DNA of 64,000 nucleotides from Nocardia sp. XZ_19_385 (GTDB taxonomy: Bacteria; Actinomycetota; Actinomycetes; Mycobacteriales; Mycobacteriaceae): positions 496,001 to 560,000 of the forward strand of contig NZ_JACVEE010000001.1 of NCBI RefSeq assembly GCF_015355755.1, written 5' to 3'. How positions within the stretch are numbered: position 1 is the stretch's first letter; each line of letters starts with the position of its first letter. The notes beneath the pieces were generated by a model. That model worked only from the letters and a program-made list of their open reading frames with translations, was not told where the DNA came from and did no database searches. This document shows positions 27,878 to 37,734 of this stretch, piece after piece. The position numbers and the translations under genes were made by a program.

Positions 27878-28957
27878 TCAGGGGATGGCGAAGAAGTCTC
27901 GTCGGGCTGCGGCGGCGAGTTCTCGATAGCCCATGCCGAAGGTGTGGGCTGCTTTTTGGTAGGCAGCGACGGCGGCGTGCAGAGGATCGGGCCGGTCGCG
28001 TGCTTCGAAATAGGTCAAGAAGGCTTGGTATTGCTGGATGAGTTCGGTTGATCCGGGCACGCCGGAGACGGTGGTCAATGGTACTCGCCGGTCGTGCTCG
28101 ATCCGGTGGATCGCTGCTGAGTAGTGCTCGAGTTCAGGCGGCGGCGTTCGTTCGGTTCCCAAGGCGGCCAGTCCCTGTTGGGCCCAGTCGAGGGCGAGCA
28201 GGCCGGCGTGTTCGATGGCGCGGTGGGCGCACCAGTAGGCGAACGCGCGTTGGCGTTGTGGGTCGAGTGCCTCGATCAGGTCGAGGATGTCGCGGTCGAA
28301 TCCGGAGATGTAGTAGGCGGGAATGAGTTGCGCCAAAGCTGGGCTCGGTGGCCTGCCACCCCAGTCGCGGGTGAGTGCGCGGGTGGCTTCTGCTTCGGGA
28401 CTGTGGACGCCCACCTTGACGATGGTGCCATCGGATGCGTGCACGCAGACGTAGGACTCATCGAGCGGCGGTGCCGGGTTGACCGGTCCGGTCGCGACTT
28501 TGTCGAGCTTGACGGCGGTGATGGGGGGCGGGCTGGGCGAGGTTGTGCTCGCCCATAGGCGCAGGCGATGGTCCTCGGTGGGTTCGCTGACCTCCATCCC
28601 GCGCTGGCGGTCCCGGCCTCGGGCGCTGGCACGGACTCCGTAGGTTCCCGGCGGCAGCGGTGAGAATTGTTGGGCGCGTTCACCGTCCAGGCGCATCACG
28701 TGCAGTTCGGATCGGGATTCGATGGTGGTTTCCTCGATCATTTCCCACGCGTGGTCGTCATCGGTGCTCGGCGCGGTGTCGAGCAGCTCGAGGACGAGGT
28801 TGACCGGACCGTAGGCGACGCCGGTGATCACGGTGAGGAACCCGGGACCGGTTTCGAGGAGCTTGCCTTCGGCGGTGATCTCGAGGGTGTCGGCATCGAT
28901 TGCGCCGACGGTGAATTGGGAATGGTCGGCGAAGACCGTTCCGACACGTAGGCTCAT
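27878..28957 (-). CDS. Uncharacterised 359-residue protein
   Basis: I do not recognise this protein. The N-terminal half (residues 1-130) is rich in beta-strand-forming residues (MSLRVGTVFADHSQF, GPVNLVLELLDTAP) and reads like a small regulated-expression or immunity-type domain. The middle is Pro/Ser-rich (about 140-165). The C-terminal half is helical, with AYWCAHRAIEHAGLLALDWA and many acidic pairs. No signal peptide or membrane span is visible. ATG 28957 is chosen over an upstream extension of low-complexity sequence. It is divergent from the DLH-like gene. Confidence 0.7.
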   Translation of the reverse strand: MSLRVGTVFADHSQFTVGAIDADTLEITAEGKLLETGPGFLTVITGVAYGPVNLVLELLDTAPSTDDDHAWEMIEETTIESRSELHVMRLDGERAQQFSPLPPGTYGVRASARGRDRQRGMEVSEPTEDHRLRLWASTTSPSPPPITAVKLDKVATGPVNPAPPLDESYVCVHASDGTIVKVGVHSPEAEATRALTRDWGGRPPSPALAQLIPAYYISGFDRDILDLIEALDPQRQRAFAYWCAHRAIEHAGLLALDWAQQGLAALGTERTPPPELEHYSAAIHRIEHDRRVPLTTVSGVPGSTELIQQYQAFLTYFEARDRPDPLHAAVAAYQKAAHTFGMGYRELAAAARRDFFAIP

Positions 28958-29177
28958 CAACCTGCCTTCACATATCGGACGCAACCGCCCTGAGCCGACT
29001 ACCACTGCACCACCGCGTTCGCTCGGCGGGCTGCACCTGGCCGATAGTAACTGCTCTAGCGCTGCAACAGACTTCGCGAAAGGAAACCCGCCCGTGGCCG
29101 GTTCTCTCACCAGCCTGAACGTGCAAGCGACCGGGTAGCGGCGATGGGCGCGGTGGCCGCTGGCACCATGGACCACC

Positions 29178-29750
29178 ATGAACATCATGTTGTTCCACTC
29201 CTCGGCCGGACTGCGGCCTGCTGTACACGAGGCTGCTGAGCGGATGCGGGCGGCGGGTCATGAGGTGTATGTGCCGGATTTGTATGACGGGCGTATTGCC
29301 GACAGTGTTGAGGAAGGGGTGCTGATCCGGGACGAGATCGGGCAGGACGAGTTGCTGCGGCGGGCGGTGGTTGCGGCGGCGCCGTATTCCGAGAAGGGGC
29401 TCGTGTATGCCGGGTTCTCGTTGGGGGCGTACTTCGCGGCGAGTATCGGGCTGGCCGATGTGAAGGCGCGGGGGCTACTGCTGTTGCACGGGACTTCCGA
29501 TGTGCCCGAGGACATTTCGGTGGACGGGTTGCCGACGCAATTGCATGTGGCCGATCCTGATATGTACGAGCCCGACGACTGGCTGAACAGCTGGTATCTG
29601 GATATGCAGCGGGCCGGGGCCGACGTGGAGGTGTTCCGGTATCGCGGTGCGGGACACCTCTACACCGACCCCGGGTTGGCGGATTGGGATGCCGAGGCGG
29701 CCGAGCGGACCTGGCAGCTGGCGCTCGGCTTCCTCGACTCGCTGGGTTAG
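29178..29750 (+). CDS. Dienelactone hydrolase family protein
   Basis: The 190-residue alpha/beta hydrolase has a nucleophile elbow GFSLG with Ser81, where classic dienelactone hydrolases use Cys, and the C-terminal His in GAGHLYTD. ATG 29178. Its stop codon overlaps the stop of the convergent dipeptidase. The substrate is unknown. Confidence 0.82.
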   Translation: MNIMLFHSSAGLRPAVHEAAERMRAAGHEVYVPDLYDGRIADSVEEGVLIRDEIGQDELLRRAVVAAAPYSEKGLVYAGFSLGAYFAASIGLADVKARGLLLLHGTSDVPEDISVDGLPTQLHVADPDMYEPDDWLNSWYLDMQRAGADVEVFRYRGAGHLYTDPGLADWDAEAAERTWQLALGFLDSLG

Positions 29751-30874
29751 AGGACGGTGAGTCCGTGCGGGCGGTTGTTCATCGACTCACAGCCGTCCGC
29801 GGTGACCACCACGATGTCCTCGATACGGGCGCCCCACTCGCCCCGGAAGTAGATGCCGGGTTCGATGCTGAACGCCATGCCCTCCTGCAACACCAGGTCG
29901 TTGCCGGCGACGATGTAAGGCTCCTCGTGCACGGACAGGCCGATGCCGTGACCGGTGCGGTGCACGAAGGCATCGCCGAATCCGGCTTCCACCAAGACGT
30001 TTCGGGCGGCGGCGTCCACCGCTTCGGCGGTCACGCCGGGGCGGGCCGCAGCCACCGCGGCGGCCTGGGCCTGTTCCAGGGCGGCGAACTTCGCGGCGAT
30101 CTCCGAGCTCGGTTCGCCGATGCTGTAGGTCCGGGTGGAGTCGGAGTAGTAGCCGGGATCGACCGGGCCGCCGATATCGATGACCACCACGTCACCGGGT
30201 TCGATGCGCCGGTCGGAGACACCGTGGTGCGGGTCGGCACCGTGCGGGCCGCTGCCGACGATGACGAACGCCACCTCGGTGTGTCCCTCCTCGACGATGG
30301 CGGCCGCGATGTCCGCGCCGACCTCGGCTTCGGTGCGCCCGGCGACCAGGAACTCACCCATCCGGGCGTGCACCCGGTCGATAGCGGCGCCGGCGCGGCG
30401 CAGCGCGTCGATCTCGGCCTCGTCCTTGGTCATTCGCAGTTCCCGCAGCACCGGGGTCGCCGAAACCGGCAGGCCGCTGGTGGACCGCGCGAGCGGGATC
30501 AGGTGCAGGGCGGGCATGGCATCGGCGACCGCGATCCGGGACCCCGCGTGCAGGGTCGAATGCACCAGTTCGTAGGGGTCGACGCCGTCCACCCAATCCA
30601 GCACCCGCAAGCCCAATTCGCCTGCGGCGGAACCGGACAGCGACGCCAGCTCCAGCTTGGGGATCACCACCGCGGGTGTCGCTTTGTCGGAGGTGATGAC
30701 CAGGCAGGTCAGCCGCTCGAAGGATTCGGCGTCCGAGCCGATCAAATACTGCAAATCCGGCCCCGGGGTGATGAGTAATGCGTCGAGCGAAGCCGCCCGC
30801 ATCAGTTCCACTGCCCGTTCCAACCGGTCCCGGTAAACCTCCGCCGCGAACCTGGACTTCGTCTGCGAACTCAT
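29747..30874 (-). CDS. pepE: Xaa-Pro dipeptidase / aminopeptidase (M24, Rv2089c PepE-like)
   Basis: The 375-residue metallopeptidase equals the length of M. tuberculosis PepE (Rv2089c), and the position beside the Rv2090-like exonuclease agrees. The pita-bread fold ligands are visible: VVIDIGG and YYSDSTR (Asp pair), [10 protein letters not shown] (His), FSIEPGIY (Glu) and ARIEDIVVV (Glu). It cleaves dipeptides with C-terminal Pro. ATG 30874; the longer frame upstream is a shadow of the exonuclease on the other strand. Confidence 0.92.
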   Translation of the reverse strand: MSSQTKSRFAAEVYRDRLERAVELMRAASLDALLITPGPDLQYLIGSDAESFERLTCLVITSDKATPAVVIPKLELASLSGSAAGELGLRVLDWVDGVDPYELVHSTLHAGSRIAVADAMPALHLIPLARSTSGLPVSATPVLRELRMTKDEAEIDALRRAGAAIDRVHARMGEFLVAGRTEAEVGADIAAAIVEEGHTEVAFVIVGSGPHGADPHHGVSDRRIEPGDVVVIDIGGPVDPGYYSDSTRTYSIGEPSSEIAAKFAALEQAQAAAVAAARPGVTAEAVDAAARNVLVEAGFGDAFVHRTGHGIGLSVHEEPYIVAGNDLVLQEGMAFSIEPGIYFRGEWGARIEDIVVVTADGCESMNNRPHGLTVL

Positions 30875-30983
30875 AGCCTCCGACGTTACCCGCCGCCGGA
30901 AGCGGCCACCACAGCGCAAACCTTCACTGCACCGAGGCGCACTCGCTACCCGCCTGCACTGCCGGGGATGTTTCCATGGATGC

Positions 30984-31235
30984 ATGGAAAGACACTCAGG
31001 GGCGAGCGGGCCGCGGGTTCCGATCCACGATGTCCTGCGAGGTCTCGAAATCCACCCGCTGGAGCCGGGCGACACGGCCATCGAAGCCTTCGTCCTGGTC
31101 AAGCTCATCGACGCGCAGGGCAACGCCAGCTGGGCGTTCCGCACCACCAACCGGCTCAACCGCGAGGAACTGCTCGGTGCGCTGACCGTCCAGGTCGACA
31201 TTCTCCGCAAGGAATTGCGGGATCTCTGGGGCTGA
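30984..31235 (+). CDS. Small conserved hypothetical protein (83 residues)
   Basis: A small soluble protein with a beta-strand core ([23 protein letters not shown]) and a C-terminal helix ([24 protein letters not shown]). The first 20 residues look disordered. I do not know the family. It lies 32 bases before the exonuclease gene and may be co-transcribed with it. Other in-frame ATGs nearby make the exact start uncertain. Confidence 0.55.
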   Translation: MERHSGASGPRVPIHDVLRGLEIHPLEPGDTAIEAFVLVKLIDAQGNASWAFRTTNRLNREELLGALTVQVDILRKELRDLWG

Positions 31236-31267
31236 GCCTGTCGGACGGTGCGAGTAGCCTCAGCGCC

Positions 31268-32224
31268 GTGACTTCTACCGGTGGGCCTCTGTTGCTGCTC
31301 GATGGCGCCAGTCTGTGGTTCCGTGCTTTCTACGCGATCCCGGACAAGATCACCGCGCCGGACGGGCGATCGGTGAACGCGTTGCGCGGCTTCACCGACA
31401 TGGTCGCCTCGCTCATCACCAAGCACTCGCCGAGCCGGCTGGTGGTGTGCCTGGATCTGGATTGGCGGCCACAGTTCCGGGTCGATCTGATCCCGTCCTA
31501 CAAGACGCACCGCCTGGATACCTCCACCGTGGCCGAGGCCGGCGCCGAAGAGGTGCCTGATCTGCTGACTCCGCAGGTCGAGATGATCCTCGAGGTTCTC
31601 GAAGCGGCGGGCATCGCGACCGGCGGCGCGGACAGCTTGGAGGCCGACGACGTGCTCGGCACCCTCGCCACCCGGGAACGCACCGACCCGGTCGTCGTCG
31701 TCAGCGGCGACCGCGATCTGCTGCAGCTGGTCCGCGACGATCCCGCCCCGCCCATCCGGGTGCTGTACGCGGGCCGCGGCCTGGCCAAGGCCGAACTGTT
31801 CGGCCCCGCCGAGGTGTCCGCGAAATACGGTGTGCCGCTGGAGAACGCGGGCCCCGCCTACGCCGACATGGCGACCTTGCGCGGCGACGCCTCCGACGGC
31901 CTGCCCGGCGTCGCCGGCATCGGTGACAAGTCCGCCGCCACCCTGATCAACCGCTTCGGTTCGCTGGAGGCTCTCGTCGCCGCCGTCGACGACCCGGACG
32001 CCGACCTGGCCCAGGGCATCCGCGCCAAACTCCGTGCGGCACACGACTATCTGAAGGCTGCCGCCCCGGTGGTGCGCGTGGTCCGTGACGCCGAAGTCCA
32101 GCTCTCCCGCCCCGACCTACTGCCTGCCACGCCCGCCGACCCGGATCGATTGCGGGAGCTGGCCACCGCCTACAACGCCGAAAGTCCCGTCACGCGCCTG
32201 ATCACCGCGTTGACGTCACGCTGA
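31268..32224 (+). CDS. 5'-3' exonuclease (Rv2090-like)
   Basis: The 318-residue protein matches the FEN-type exonuclease domain found at the N-terminus of DNA polymerase I. Metal-binding acidic motifs are present: [36 protein letters not shown], and the helix-hairpin-helix [16 protein letters not shown]. It is shorter than Rv2090 and has no polymerase domain. GTG 31268 is the start next to the first strand. Confidence 0.9.
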   Translation: MTSTGGPLLLLDGASLWFRAFYAIPDKITAPDGRSVNALRGFTDMVASLITKHSPSRLVVCLDLDWRPQFRVDLIPSYKTHRLDTSTVAEAGAEEVPDLLTPQVEMILEVLEAAGIATGGADSLEADDVLGTLATRERTDPVVVVSGDRDLLQLVRDDPAPPIRVLYAGRGLAKAELFGPAEVSAKYGVPLENAGPAYADMATLRGDASDGLPGVAGIGDKSAATLINRFGSLEALVAAVDDPDADLAQGIRAKLRAAHDYLKAAAPVVRVVRDAEVQLSRPDLLPATPADPDRLRELATAYNAESPVTRLITALTSR

Positions 32225-32262
32225 TTCGACCGCACCGCAACGACATTCACGAGGAAACCACG

Positions 32263-32703
32263 ATGGGAACCTGGGGTACGGGTGCGTTCGACAACGACAT
32301 GGCCGCGGACTGGGCCGGTGATCTGCAAGACGCCGCACCGGTAGACAGACCGCGGCTGCTCCGCGCGGCCCTGCAGGCCGCCGTGGACAATCACCATTAC
32401 CTCGAACACGACGAAGCCTGCGCGGCGATCGCCGCCGCGGCCATCGTGGCGGCGCTGGTCCCGGACGGTCCGCCCGTCGCTGCCAGCTATACGCCCAACT
32501 TCTTCATCGAAGGCGGCGCGCTCGAGCTACCGGACGACACCACCGAATTGGCGGTGCGCGCTCTCGACCGAGTCTTCGGGGAGGAGTCCGAGTGGCATGA
32601 GTTGTGGGACGAGGCCGGGTCCCTCGACGAGGCGCTGCTCGCACTCGCGCCGATCCGTGCGGCGCTCAGCCGGAAAAACGAGGGCACCCCTCCCCTGCGG
32701 TGA
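32263..32703 (+). CDS. DUF4259 family protein
   Basis: The 146-residue product opens with the family hallmark MGTWGTGAFDNDMAADWAGDL. The rest is helical and acidic. Proteins of this family are widespread in actinobacteria with unknown function. An AGGAAACC site precedes ATG 32263. The 80-base gap to the convergent DUF4333 gene shows no clear hairpin. Confidence 0.85.
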   Translation: MGTWGTGAFDNDMAADWAGDLQDAAPVDRPRLLRAALQAAVDNHHYLEHDEACAAIAAAAIVAALVPDGPPVAASYTPNFFIEGGALELPDDTTELAVRALDRVFGEESEWHELWDEAGSLDEALLALAPIRAALSRKNEGTPPLR

Positions 32704-32783
32704 CCTCGTTCTGCCGCCCCCTCGGGCCGCCCGCGCCGGAGCACGAGCCACCCGCGGGGGCCTCAGGATGACAAGGCAGACGC

Positions 32784-33494
32784 CTAGTTCGGGCGGCCGA
32801 CTTCGTAGGTCCCGTCGTCCCTGGTGATCTTGACGTTGACCTTCTTCTGCTCACCGCTGACCTTGAGGGTGCATTCGAAGGTCGCGTCGATCTCGACCTC
32901 CTGGCCGGACGGGCAGGAGACATCGGCGACGTCGGAAATACCGTAGGAGTCGGTGAGGACCTTCTTGACGCCCTCTTGGACGGCGGCCTGGTCCAACTTG
33001 TCCTTGGCGGTGAGCAGCAGGAAACCGGCGACGATCGCGCCGAGCAGCACCACACCGGCGACCGCCAGGATGATGATCAGGCCCTTCTTGCTCTTCTTCG
33101 CCGGGGTCTGCTGCGGCACCGGCTGGCCGGGCTGGCCCCACTGGCCCTGCGGCTGCTGACCCCACTGCTGCTGGGCGCCGGTCTGCTGGCCCCAATCCTG
33201 TTGCGGCTGTTGGCCCCACTGCTGCTGCGGCTGACCACCGGTCTGCTGGCCCCACTGCTGCTGCTGGCCCCACTGCTGCTGCGGCTGACCAGGGGTCTGC
33301 TGGCCCCACTGCTGTTGCTGCGGAGGCGGCGTCTGATCGCCCCAGTGCTGGGTGGGCTGCGCCTGGCCGGGCTGCTGCTGGCCGCCCCAGTGCTGGGTCG
33401 GGCCGGCTGGGCCGGGGGTCTGGTCCGCGCCCCAGTGCTGGGTGGGATCGTTGCGTCCCTCCCCGGGATCGTTCGGTCCGTACGGGCCGCTCAT
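32784..33494 (-). CDS. DUF4333 membrane protein with Gln/Trp-rich repeats (Rv2091c-like)
   Basis: The 236-residue protein has three parts. Residues 1-130 are Gln/Pro/Gly/Trp-rich and repetitive (PTQHWG three times, QQWGQQ several times). A single membrane span follows at about 140-165 (GLIIILAVAGVVLLGAIVAGFLLL). The external C-terminus is a DUF4333 domain with two cysteines (SCPSGQEVEIDATFECTLKV). Position after helY matches Rv2091c. ATG 33494 follows a GGAGG site. Confidence 0.85.
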   Translation of the reverse strand: MSGPYGPNDPGEGRNDPTQHWGADQTPGPAGPTQHWGGQQQPGQAQPTQHWGDQTPPPQQQQWGQQTPGQPQQQWGQQQQWGQQTGGQPQQQWGQQPQQDWGQQTGAQQQWGQQPQGQWGQPGQPVPQQTPAKKSKKGLIIILAVAGVVLLGAIVAGFLLLTAKDKLDQAAVQEGVKKVLTDSYGISDVADVSCPSGQEVEIDATFECTLKVSGEQKKVNVKITRDDGTYEVGRPN

Positions 33495-33643
33495 CTTGCC
33501 TCCACTCGCATCGTTATACATACGGTAGCCCCCCGCGCGAGACTCGTCGCCATGCGACTACTCCACGGTCGGTACGCGAAAGAAATCAAATCACAATCGA
33601 ATCCACCGTGTCTGATGCCGCGCGCGTTACCAACCTTGCCACG

Positions 33644-36343
33644 TTACGCCGCGTCCACCGCGACGACGCCGCGCCGGATCGCCCGCACCGCTTTGGCCGC
33701 GGTGCCCGCGACCTCGACATCGTCGGCGGTGTTGTGGATCTGATCGAGCAGGTCGATGACCTGCCGGCACCAGCGCACGAAATCACCGGCCGACAGCGGG
33801 CTGCCCTGATCGCCGCTGGCCAGCAGCGATTCGGCCAGTCCGTCGCCGCGCGCCCACTTGTAGACGCCGGTGAGGAAACCGAGGTCGGGTTCCCGGGTGG
33901 GCGGCAGCTTGTGCCGGGACTCGTCGGTGCGCAGCTGACTCCACACGGCGACCGTCGCGCCGACGGCCCGCCGGATCGGTTCGGTGGGCCCGGTGAGGCC
34001 GAGATAGCCACCCTCCTGGCGGGATTCGTACACCAGCGCCGACACCACGGCAGCGAGTTCGGCCGGGCCCAGTCCACGCCACAGGCCGTCCCGCAGGCAT
34101 TCGGCGACCAGCAGATCGGCTTCGGCGTAGATCCGGGCGAGGCGGCGGCCGTCCTCGGTGACCTCGCCTTCGTGCACGAAGCCACGTTCCTCCAGCAGCC
34201 CGAGAATCCGGTCGAAAGTGCGCGCCAGCGAATTCGTTGTCGCGGAGACCTTTTGGCGCATGGACTCGGTTTCCCGCAGCACCCGGTTGTAGCGCTCGCC
34301 GATACGGCTCATCTGCTCGCGGTCGGACCGCGCGTGCGCCGGATGCGAGCGCAGGGAACGCCGCAACGTGTCCAGTTCGCGGTCGTCGGCCGCGATCGCA
34401 CGCTTGTCACGCCGCTTCCGCCCGGGCGCTTCGATCCCGGTGCCGCGCAACGCGGAGGCAAGATCACGGCGGGCCCGCGCGGTGCGGTGGTCGACGCGGC
34501 GCGGCAACCGCATGTGCCCCAGCGCTTCCGCGGGCACCGGGAAATCGGCCACCGACACCCGGCCCGCCCAGTGATCCTCGGTGAGCACCAGCGGACGCGG
34601 ATCGCCCGGCGTCGCATCGGGTTCCAGGATCACCGCGAGTCCCTGCCGGCGACCGGACGGGATCGCCACCACATCGCCGCGCCGCAGCCGGACCAGCGAA
34701 TTGACCGACGCACCGCGCCGATCGGAACGCTTCTGCTGTTCCAGGGACCGTTCGCGCTGCTTGATCCGCTCTTGCAGCGAAATGTATTCGAGGAAGCCGC
34801 CTTCCTCGCCACCGAGCTGACCGCGCAGCTTGCGCAGCTGCCCCTCGTTGCGCTCGATGCCGCGCACCAGCCCGACCACCGAACGGTCGGCCTGGAACTG
34901 CGCGAAGGAGCGTTCCAGCAGGGCCCGCGCTTCGTCGGCGCCCATCCGGTCGATCAGGTTGATCGACATGTTGTAGCCCGGCTTGAACGAACTGCGCAGC
35001 GGGTAGGTGCGGGTGGAGGCGAGGCCGGCGACGGTGCTGGTGTCGACCTCGGGCTGCCACAGCACCACCGCGTGGCCTTCGATGTCGATGCCGCGCCGCC
35101 CGGCGCGACCGGTGAGCTGGGTGTATTCGCCGGGGGTCAGCTCGGCGTGCGTTTCGCCGTTGTACTTCACCAGACGTTCCAGCACCACCGTGCGGGCGGG
35201 CATGTTGATGCCCAATGCCAATGTCTCCGTGGCGAATACGGCCCGTACCAGCCCGCGCACGAACAATTCCTCGACGGTGTGCCGGAACGCGGGCAGCATG
35301 CCGGCGTGGTGCGCGGCCAGGCCGCGGTGCAGCGCCTCGCGCCACTCCCAGAAGCCGAGCACCTCCAGATCGCCCTTGGGTAGATCACCGGTGTGCTTTT
35401 CGATGATCGCGTTGATCTCCGCGATCTCGTCGGGACGGCTCAGATCCAGCCGCGAGCGCAGGCACTGGGCCAGCGCGCCATCACAACCCGCGCGGCTGAA
35501 GATGAAGGTGATCGCGGGCAGCAGGCCCTCGTCGTCGAGCTTTGCCAGCACCTCCGGGCGCGGCAGCGGACGGAAATCACGACGCTGGCCGCCACCTCGA
35601 TGCCGCGGCGCCCACCCGTTCATCCGGTCCGCGGATTCCCGCTGCCGGATGTAGCGGACCAGATCCTCGTCGACGAGCACCTTCTGCTCGCTGGAGCTGG
35701 AGTCGAACAGGTCGAACATGCGCCGCCCGACCATCACGTGCTGCCACAGCGGCACCGGACGGGTCTCGTCCACCACGACCGAGGTGTTGCCGCGCACCGT
35801 CTCCATCCAGGCGCCGAATTCCTCGGCGTTGCTGACGGTCGCGGACAAGCTGACCAGCCGCACATCCGGCGGCAGGTGCAGGATGACTTCCTCCCACACC
35901 GCCCCGCGGAATCGGTCGGCCAGGTAGTGCACCTCGTCCATCACCACATACGACAGTCCGCGTAGCGCGTCGGAGGAGGCGTAGAGCATGTTGCGCAGCA
36001 CCTCGGTGGTCATCACGACCACCGGCGCGTCCGGATTCAGCGACTGGTCACCGGTGAGCAAACCGACGCTGTCGCGCCCGTAGCGCTCGGTGAGGTCGGC
36101 GAACTTCTGGTTCGACAGCGCCTTGATCGGCGTGGTGTAGAAGCACTTTCCGCCCGAGGCGAGCGCGAGATGGACCGCGAATTCACCGACGACGGTTTTA
36201 CCCGCGCCCGTCGGAGCGCACACGAGTACGCCGTGGCCCGCCTCGAGGGCGGCGCACGCATCGCGCTGAAAAGGATCTAGGGAGAAGCTCAGCTCGGCGG
36301 AAAACTTCGCGAGCTCCCCCGACGCCGACCGGTGATCTGTCAC
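33644..36343 (-). CDS. helY: Ski2-like DExH RNA helicase HelY
   Basis: The 899-residue superfamily 2 helicase has motif I CAPTGAGKT, motif II DEVH in VVMDEVHYLADRF, motif III SLSATVSN and motif VI TQLTGRAGRRGID. The C-terminal third fits a DSHCT-type domain. It is the counterpart of Rv2092c and has a presumed role in RNA processing. GTG 36343 begins three bases after the tatC stop, so it is in the tat operon. Confidence 0.93.
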   Translation of the reverse strand: MTDHRSASGELAKFSAELSFSLDPFQRDACAALEAGHGVLVCAPTGAGKTVVGEFAVHLALASGGKCFYTTPIKALSNQKFADLTERYGRDSVGLLTGDQSLNPDAPVVVMTTEVLRNMLYASSDALRGLSYVVMDEVHYLADRFRGAVWEEVILHLPPDVRLVSLSATVSNAEEFGAWMETVRGNTSVVVDETRPVPLWQHVMVGRRMFDLFDSSSSEQKVLVDEDLVRYIRQRESADRMNGWAPRHRGGGQRRDFRPLPRPEVLAKLDDEGLLPAITFIFSRAGCDGALAQCLRSRLDLSRPDEIAEINAIIEKHTGDLPKGDLEVLGFWEWREALHRGLAAHHAGMLPAFRHTVEELFVRGLVRAVFATETLALGINMPARTVVLERLVKYNGETHAELTPGEYTQLTGRAGRRGIDIEGHAVVLWQPEVDTSTVAGLASTRTYPLRSSFKPGYNMSINLIDRMGADEARALLERSFAQFQADRSVVGLVRGIERNEGQLRKLRGQLGGEEGGFLEYISLQERIKQRERSLEQQKRSDRRGASVNSLVRLRRGDVVAIPSGRRQGLAVILEPDATPGDPRPLVLTEDHWAGRVSVADFPVPAEALGHMRLPRRVDHRTARARRDLASALRGTGIEAPGRKRRDKRAIAADDRELDTLRRSLRSHPAHARSDREQMSRIGERYNRVLRETESMRQKVSATTNSLARTFDRILGLLEERGFVHEGEVTEDGRRLARIYAEADLLVAECLRDGLWRGLGPAELAAVVSALVYESRQEGGYLGLTGPTEPIRRAVGATVAVWSQLRTDESRHKLPPTREPDLGFLTGVYKWARGDGLAESLLASGDQGSPLSAGDFVRWCRQVIDLLDQIHNTADDVEVAGTAAKAVRAIRRGVVAVDAA

Positions 36344-36346
36344 ATT

Positions 36347-37291
36347 TCAGAGCGTATCGGAGTAGTCCGACACTGGTCGCGTGGATTTTCCCGCGGGTTC
36401 GGAGATCGTGTCCGGGTTCTCGACCGGCGCGGGCTCATCGATGGAGGACGTCTCGTCGTCGGCGAGGGCCTGTTCTTCCTTGCGCGCGCGTCGCCGGTCG
36501 TTGATCCGGGCGAACTGCACCGCGAACTCGAACAGCACGGTCAGCGCGAGCGCGAGCGCGAGCATCGAGAACGGATCCTGCGGTGTCACGATGGCCGCGA
36601 ATACGAACAGGCCGAAGACGATGCCGCGTCGCCACGCCTTGAGGCGTTCGTAGGGCAGCACGCCGATCAGGTTGAGTCCGATGACGATCAACGGCGTTTC
36701 GAAGCTGACGCCGAAAATGATCAGCAACTGGATGATGAACGAGAAGTACTCGGTACCGCTCAGCGCGGTGATCTGGACGTTGTCACCGATGGTGAGCAGG
36801 AAGTCCAGGGCATGGGCCACAACGACATACGCGAGCACGGCGCCGGTGGCGAAGAGCACGGTGCCGCAGGTGACGAACCCGACCGCGTACTTGCGTTCCT
36901 TGGCGTAGAGGCCCGGGGTGATGAACGCCCACAGCTGATACAGCCAGATCGGCGCGGCCATCACCACACCGGCGGTGAAACCGACCTTCAACCGCAGCAT
37001 GAACTGCTCGAACGGCGCGGTCGCGAGCAGGCGGCAGGCGCCGTCCGGCGTCAGGGCGGCCCGCGCGCTGGCCGGCAGCGCGCAATAGGGGCCGCGCAGG
37101 ATCTCGCCGAGACTTTCCACACCGAAGAACGAATGCGCGTACCAGAGGAACCCGACAATTGTGGTGAGCATCATGGCCGCGAGCGAGATCAGCAGCCGGG
37201 TGCGCAGTTCCTGGAGATGTTCGACCAACGACATGGTGCCATCGGGATTGGTCCGGCGCTTGCTACGCCGGGGATCGAACGGGATTCGCAT
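36347..37291 (-). CDS. tatC: Sec-independent protein translocase TatC
   Basis: The 314-residue inner-membrane protein has six spans and the family start [17 protein letters not shown] after a basic N-tail, the conserved [11 protein letters not shown] and the SFETPL segment. It recognises twin-arginine signal peptides. The C-terminal tail of about 55 residues is acidic and soluble ([17 protein letters not shown]). It follows tatA and is followed directly by helY. Confidence 0.95.
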   Translation of the reverse strand: MRIPFDPRRSKRRTNPDGTMSLVEHLQELRTRLLISLAAMMLTTIVGFLWYAHSFFGVESLGEILRGPYCALPASARAALTPDGACRLLATAPFEQFMLRLKVGFTAGVVMAAPIWLYQLWAFITPGLYAKERKYAVGFVTCGTVLFATGAVLAYVVVAHALDFLLTIGDNVQITALSGTEYFSFIIQLLIIFGVSFETPLIVIGLNLIGVLPYERLKAWRRGIVFGLFVFAAIVTPQDPFSMLALALALTVLFEFAVQFARINDRRRARKEEQALADDETSSIDEPAPVENPDTISEPAGKSTRPVSDYSDTL

Positions 37292-37327
37292 AGCGGTAGT
37301 GGGCCCCTGTGTCTGAACAGCGCGGAA

Positions 37328-37350
37328 CCGGGTGAGCTCGACTCACCCGG
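37328..37350 (-). terminator. Intercistronic hairpin between tatA and tatC
   Basis: CCGGGTGAG (37328-37336) and CTCACCCGG (37342-37350) form a perfect 9-bp stem with a 5-base loop, 17 bases past the tatA stop and before the tatC start. There is no T-tract, so it may partly end transcription or protect the tatA message. Confidence 0.5.
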
Positions 37351-37367
37351 GGTGGAGCATCCGGCTC

Positions 37368-37628
37368 TTACAGCGACTTCGACTCGGGCTGCGCCTGCGG
37401 CTGCGCGACCGGATTCGCCGGCTGCGCGGGCGGCAACTGCTGCGGAGCGACAGGCTGCGCGGCAGGGGCCGTGGAGCTGCCCTCGTTCTGCATCTGGCTG
37501 ACCTCGCTCTTGAAGATGCGCAGCGAGCGGCCCAGGCCGCGGGCCGCGTCCGGCATCCGCTTCGCGCCGAAGAACAGCACGAAAACGGCTGCGACGATCA
37601 GCCAATGCCAGATGCTGAACTGGCCCAT
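37368..37628 (-). CDS. tatA: Sec-independent protein translocase TatA
   Basis: The 86-residue product has one N-terminal span ([14 protein letters not shown]), the hinge [23 protein letters not shown] forming an amphipathic helix, and a Pro/Gln/Ala-rich tail. It forms the pore of the Tat pathway. ATG 37628 is preceded by GGGAGG. Confidence 0.95.
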   Translation of the reverse strand: MGQFSIWHWLIVAAVFVLFFGAKRMPDAARGLGRSLRIFKSEVSQMQNEGSSTAPAAQPVAPQQLPPAQPANPVAQPQAQPESKSL

Positions 37629-37734
37629 GGTGTACCTCCCAAGACTGTGGTGTTTCTGATGCTACCGGACCAGGAGCGGCGAATTTGTCTGCCCCACCGC
37701 CCGAACGCCCCGGTAAATCGGCGTTTGCCAAACG

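Noticed and set aside
30875..32044. An N-terminal extension of the Pro-dipeptidase
   Set aside because: It is the reverse-strand shadow of the exonuclease and small hypothetical genes; the family start is at 30874.
33100..33490. Short CAG/CTG-like repeats as a CRISPR or satellite array
   Set aside because: They encode the Gln/Trp-rich N-terminus of the DUF4333 protein, and there are no spacers.
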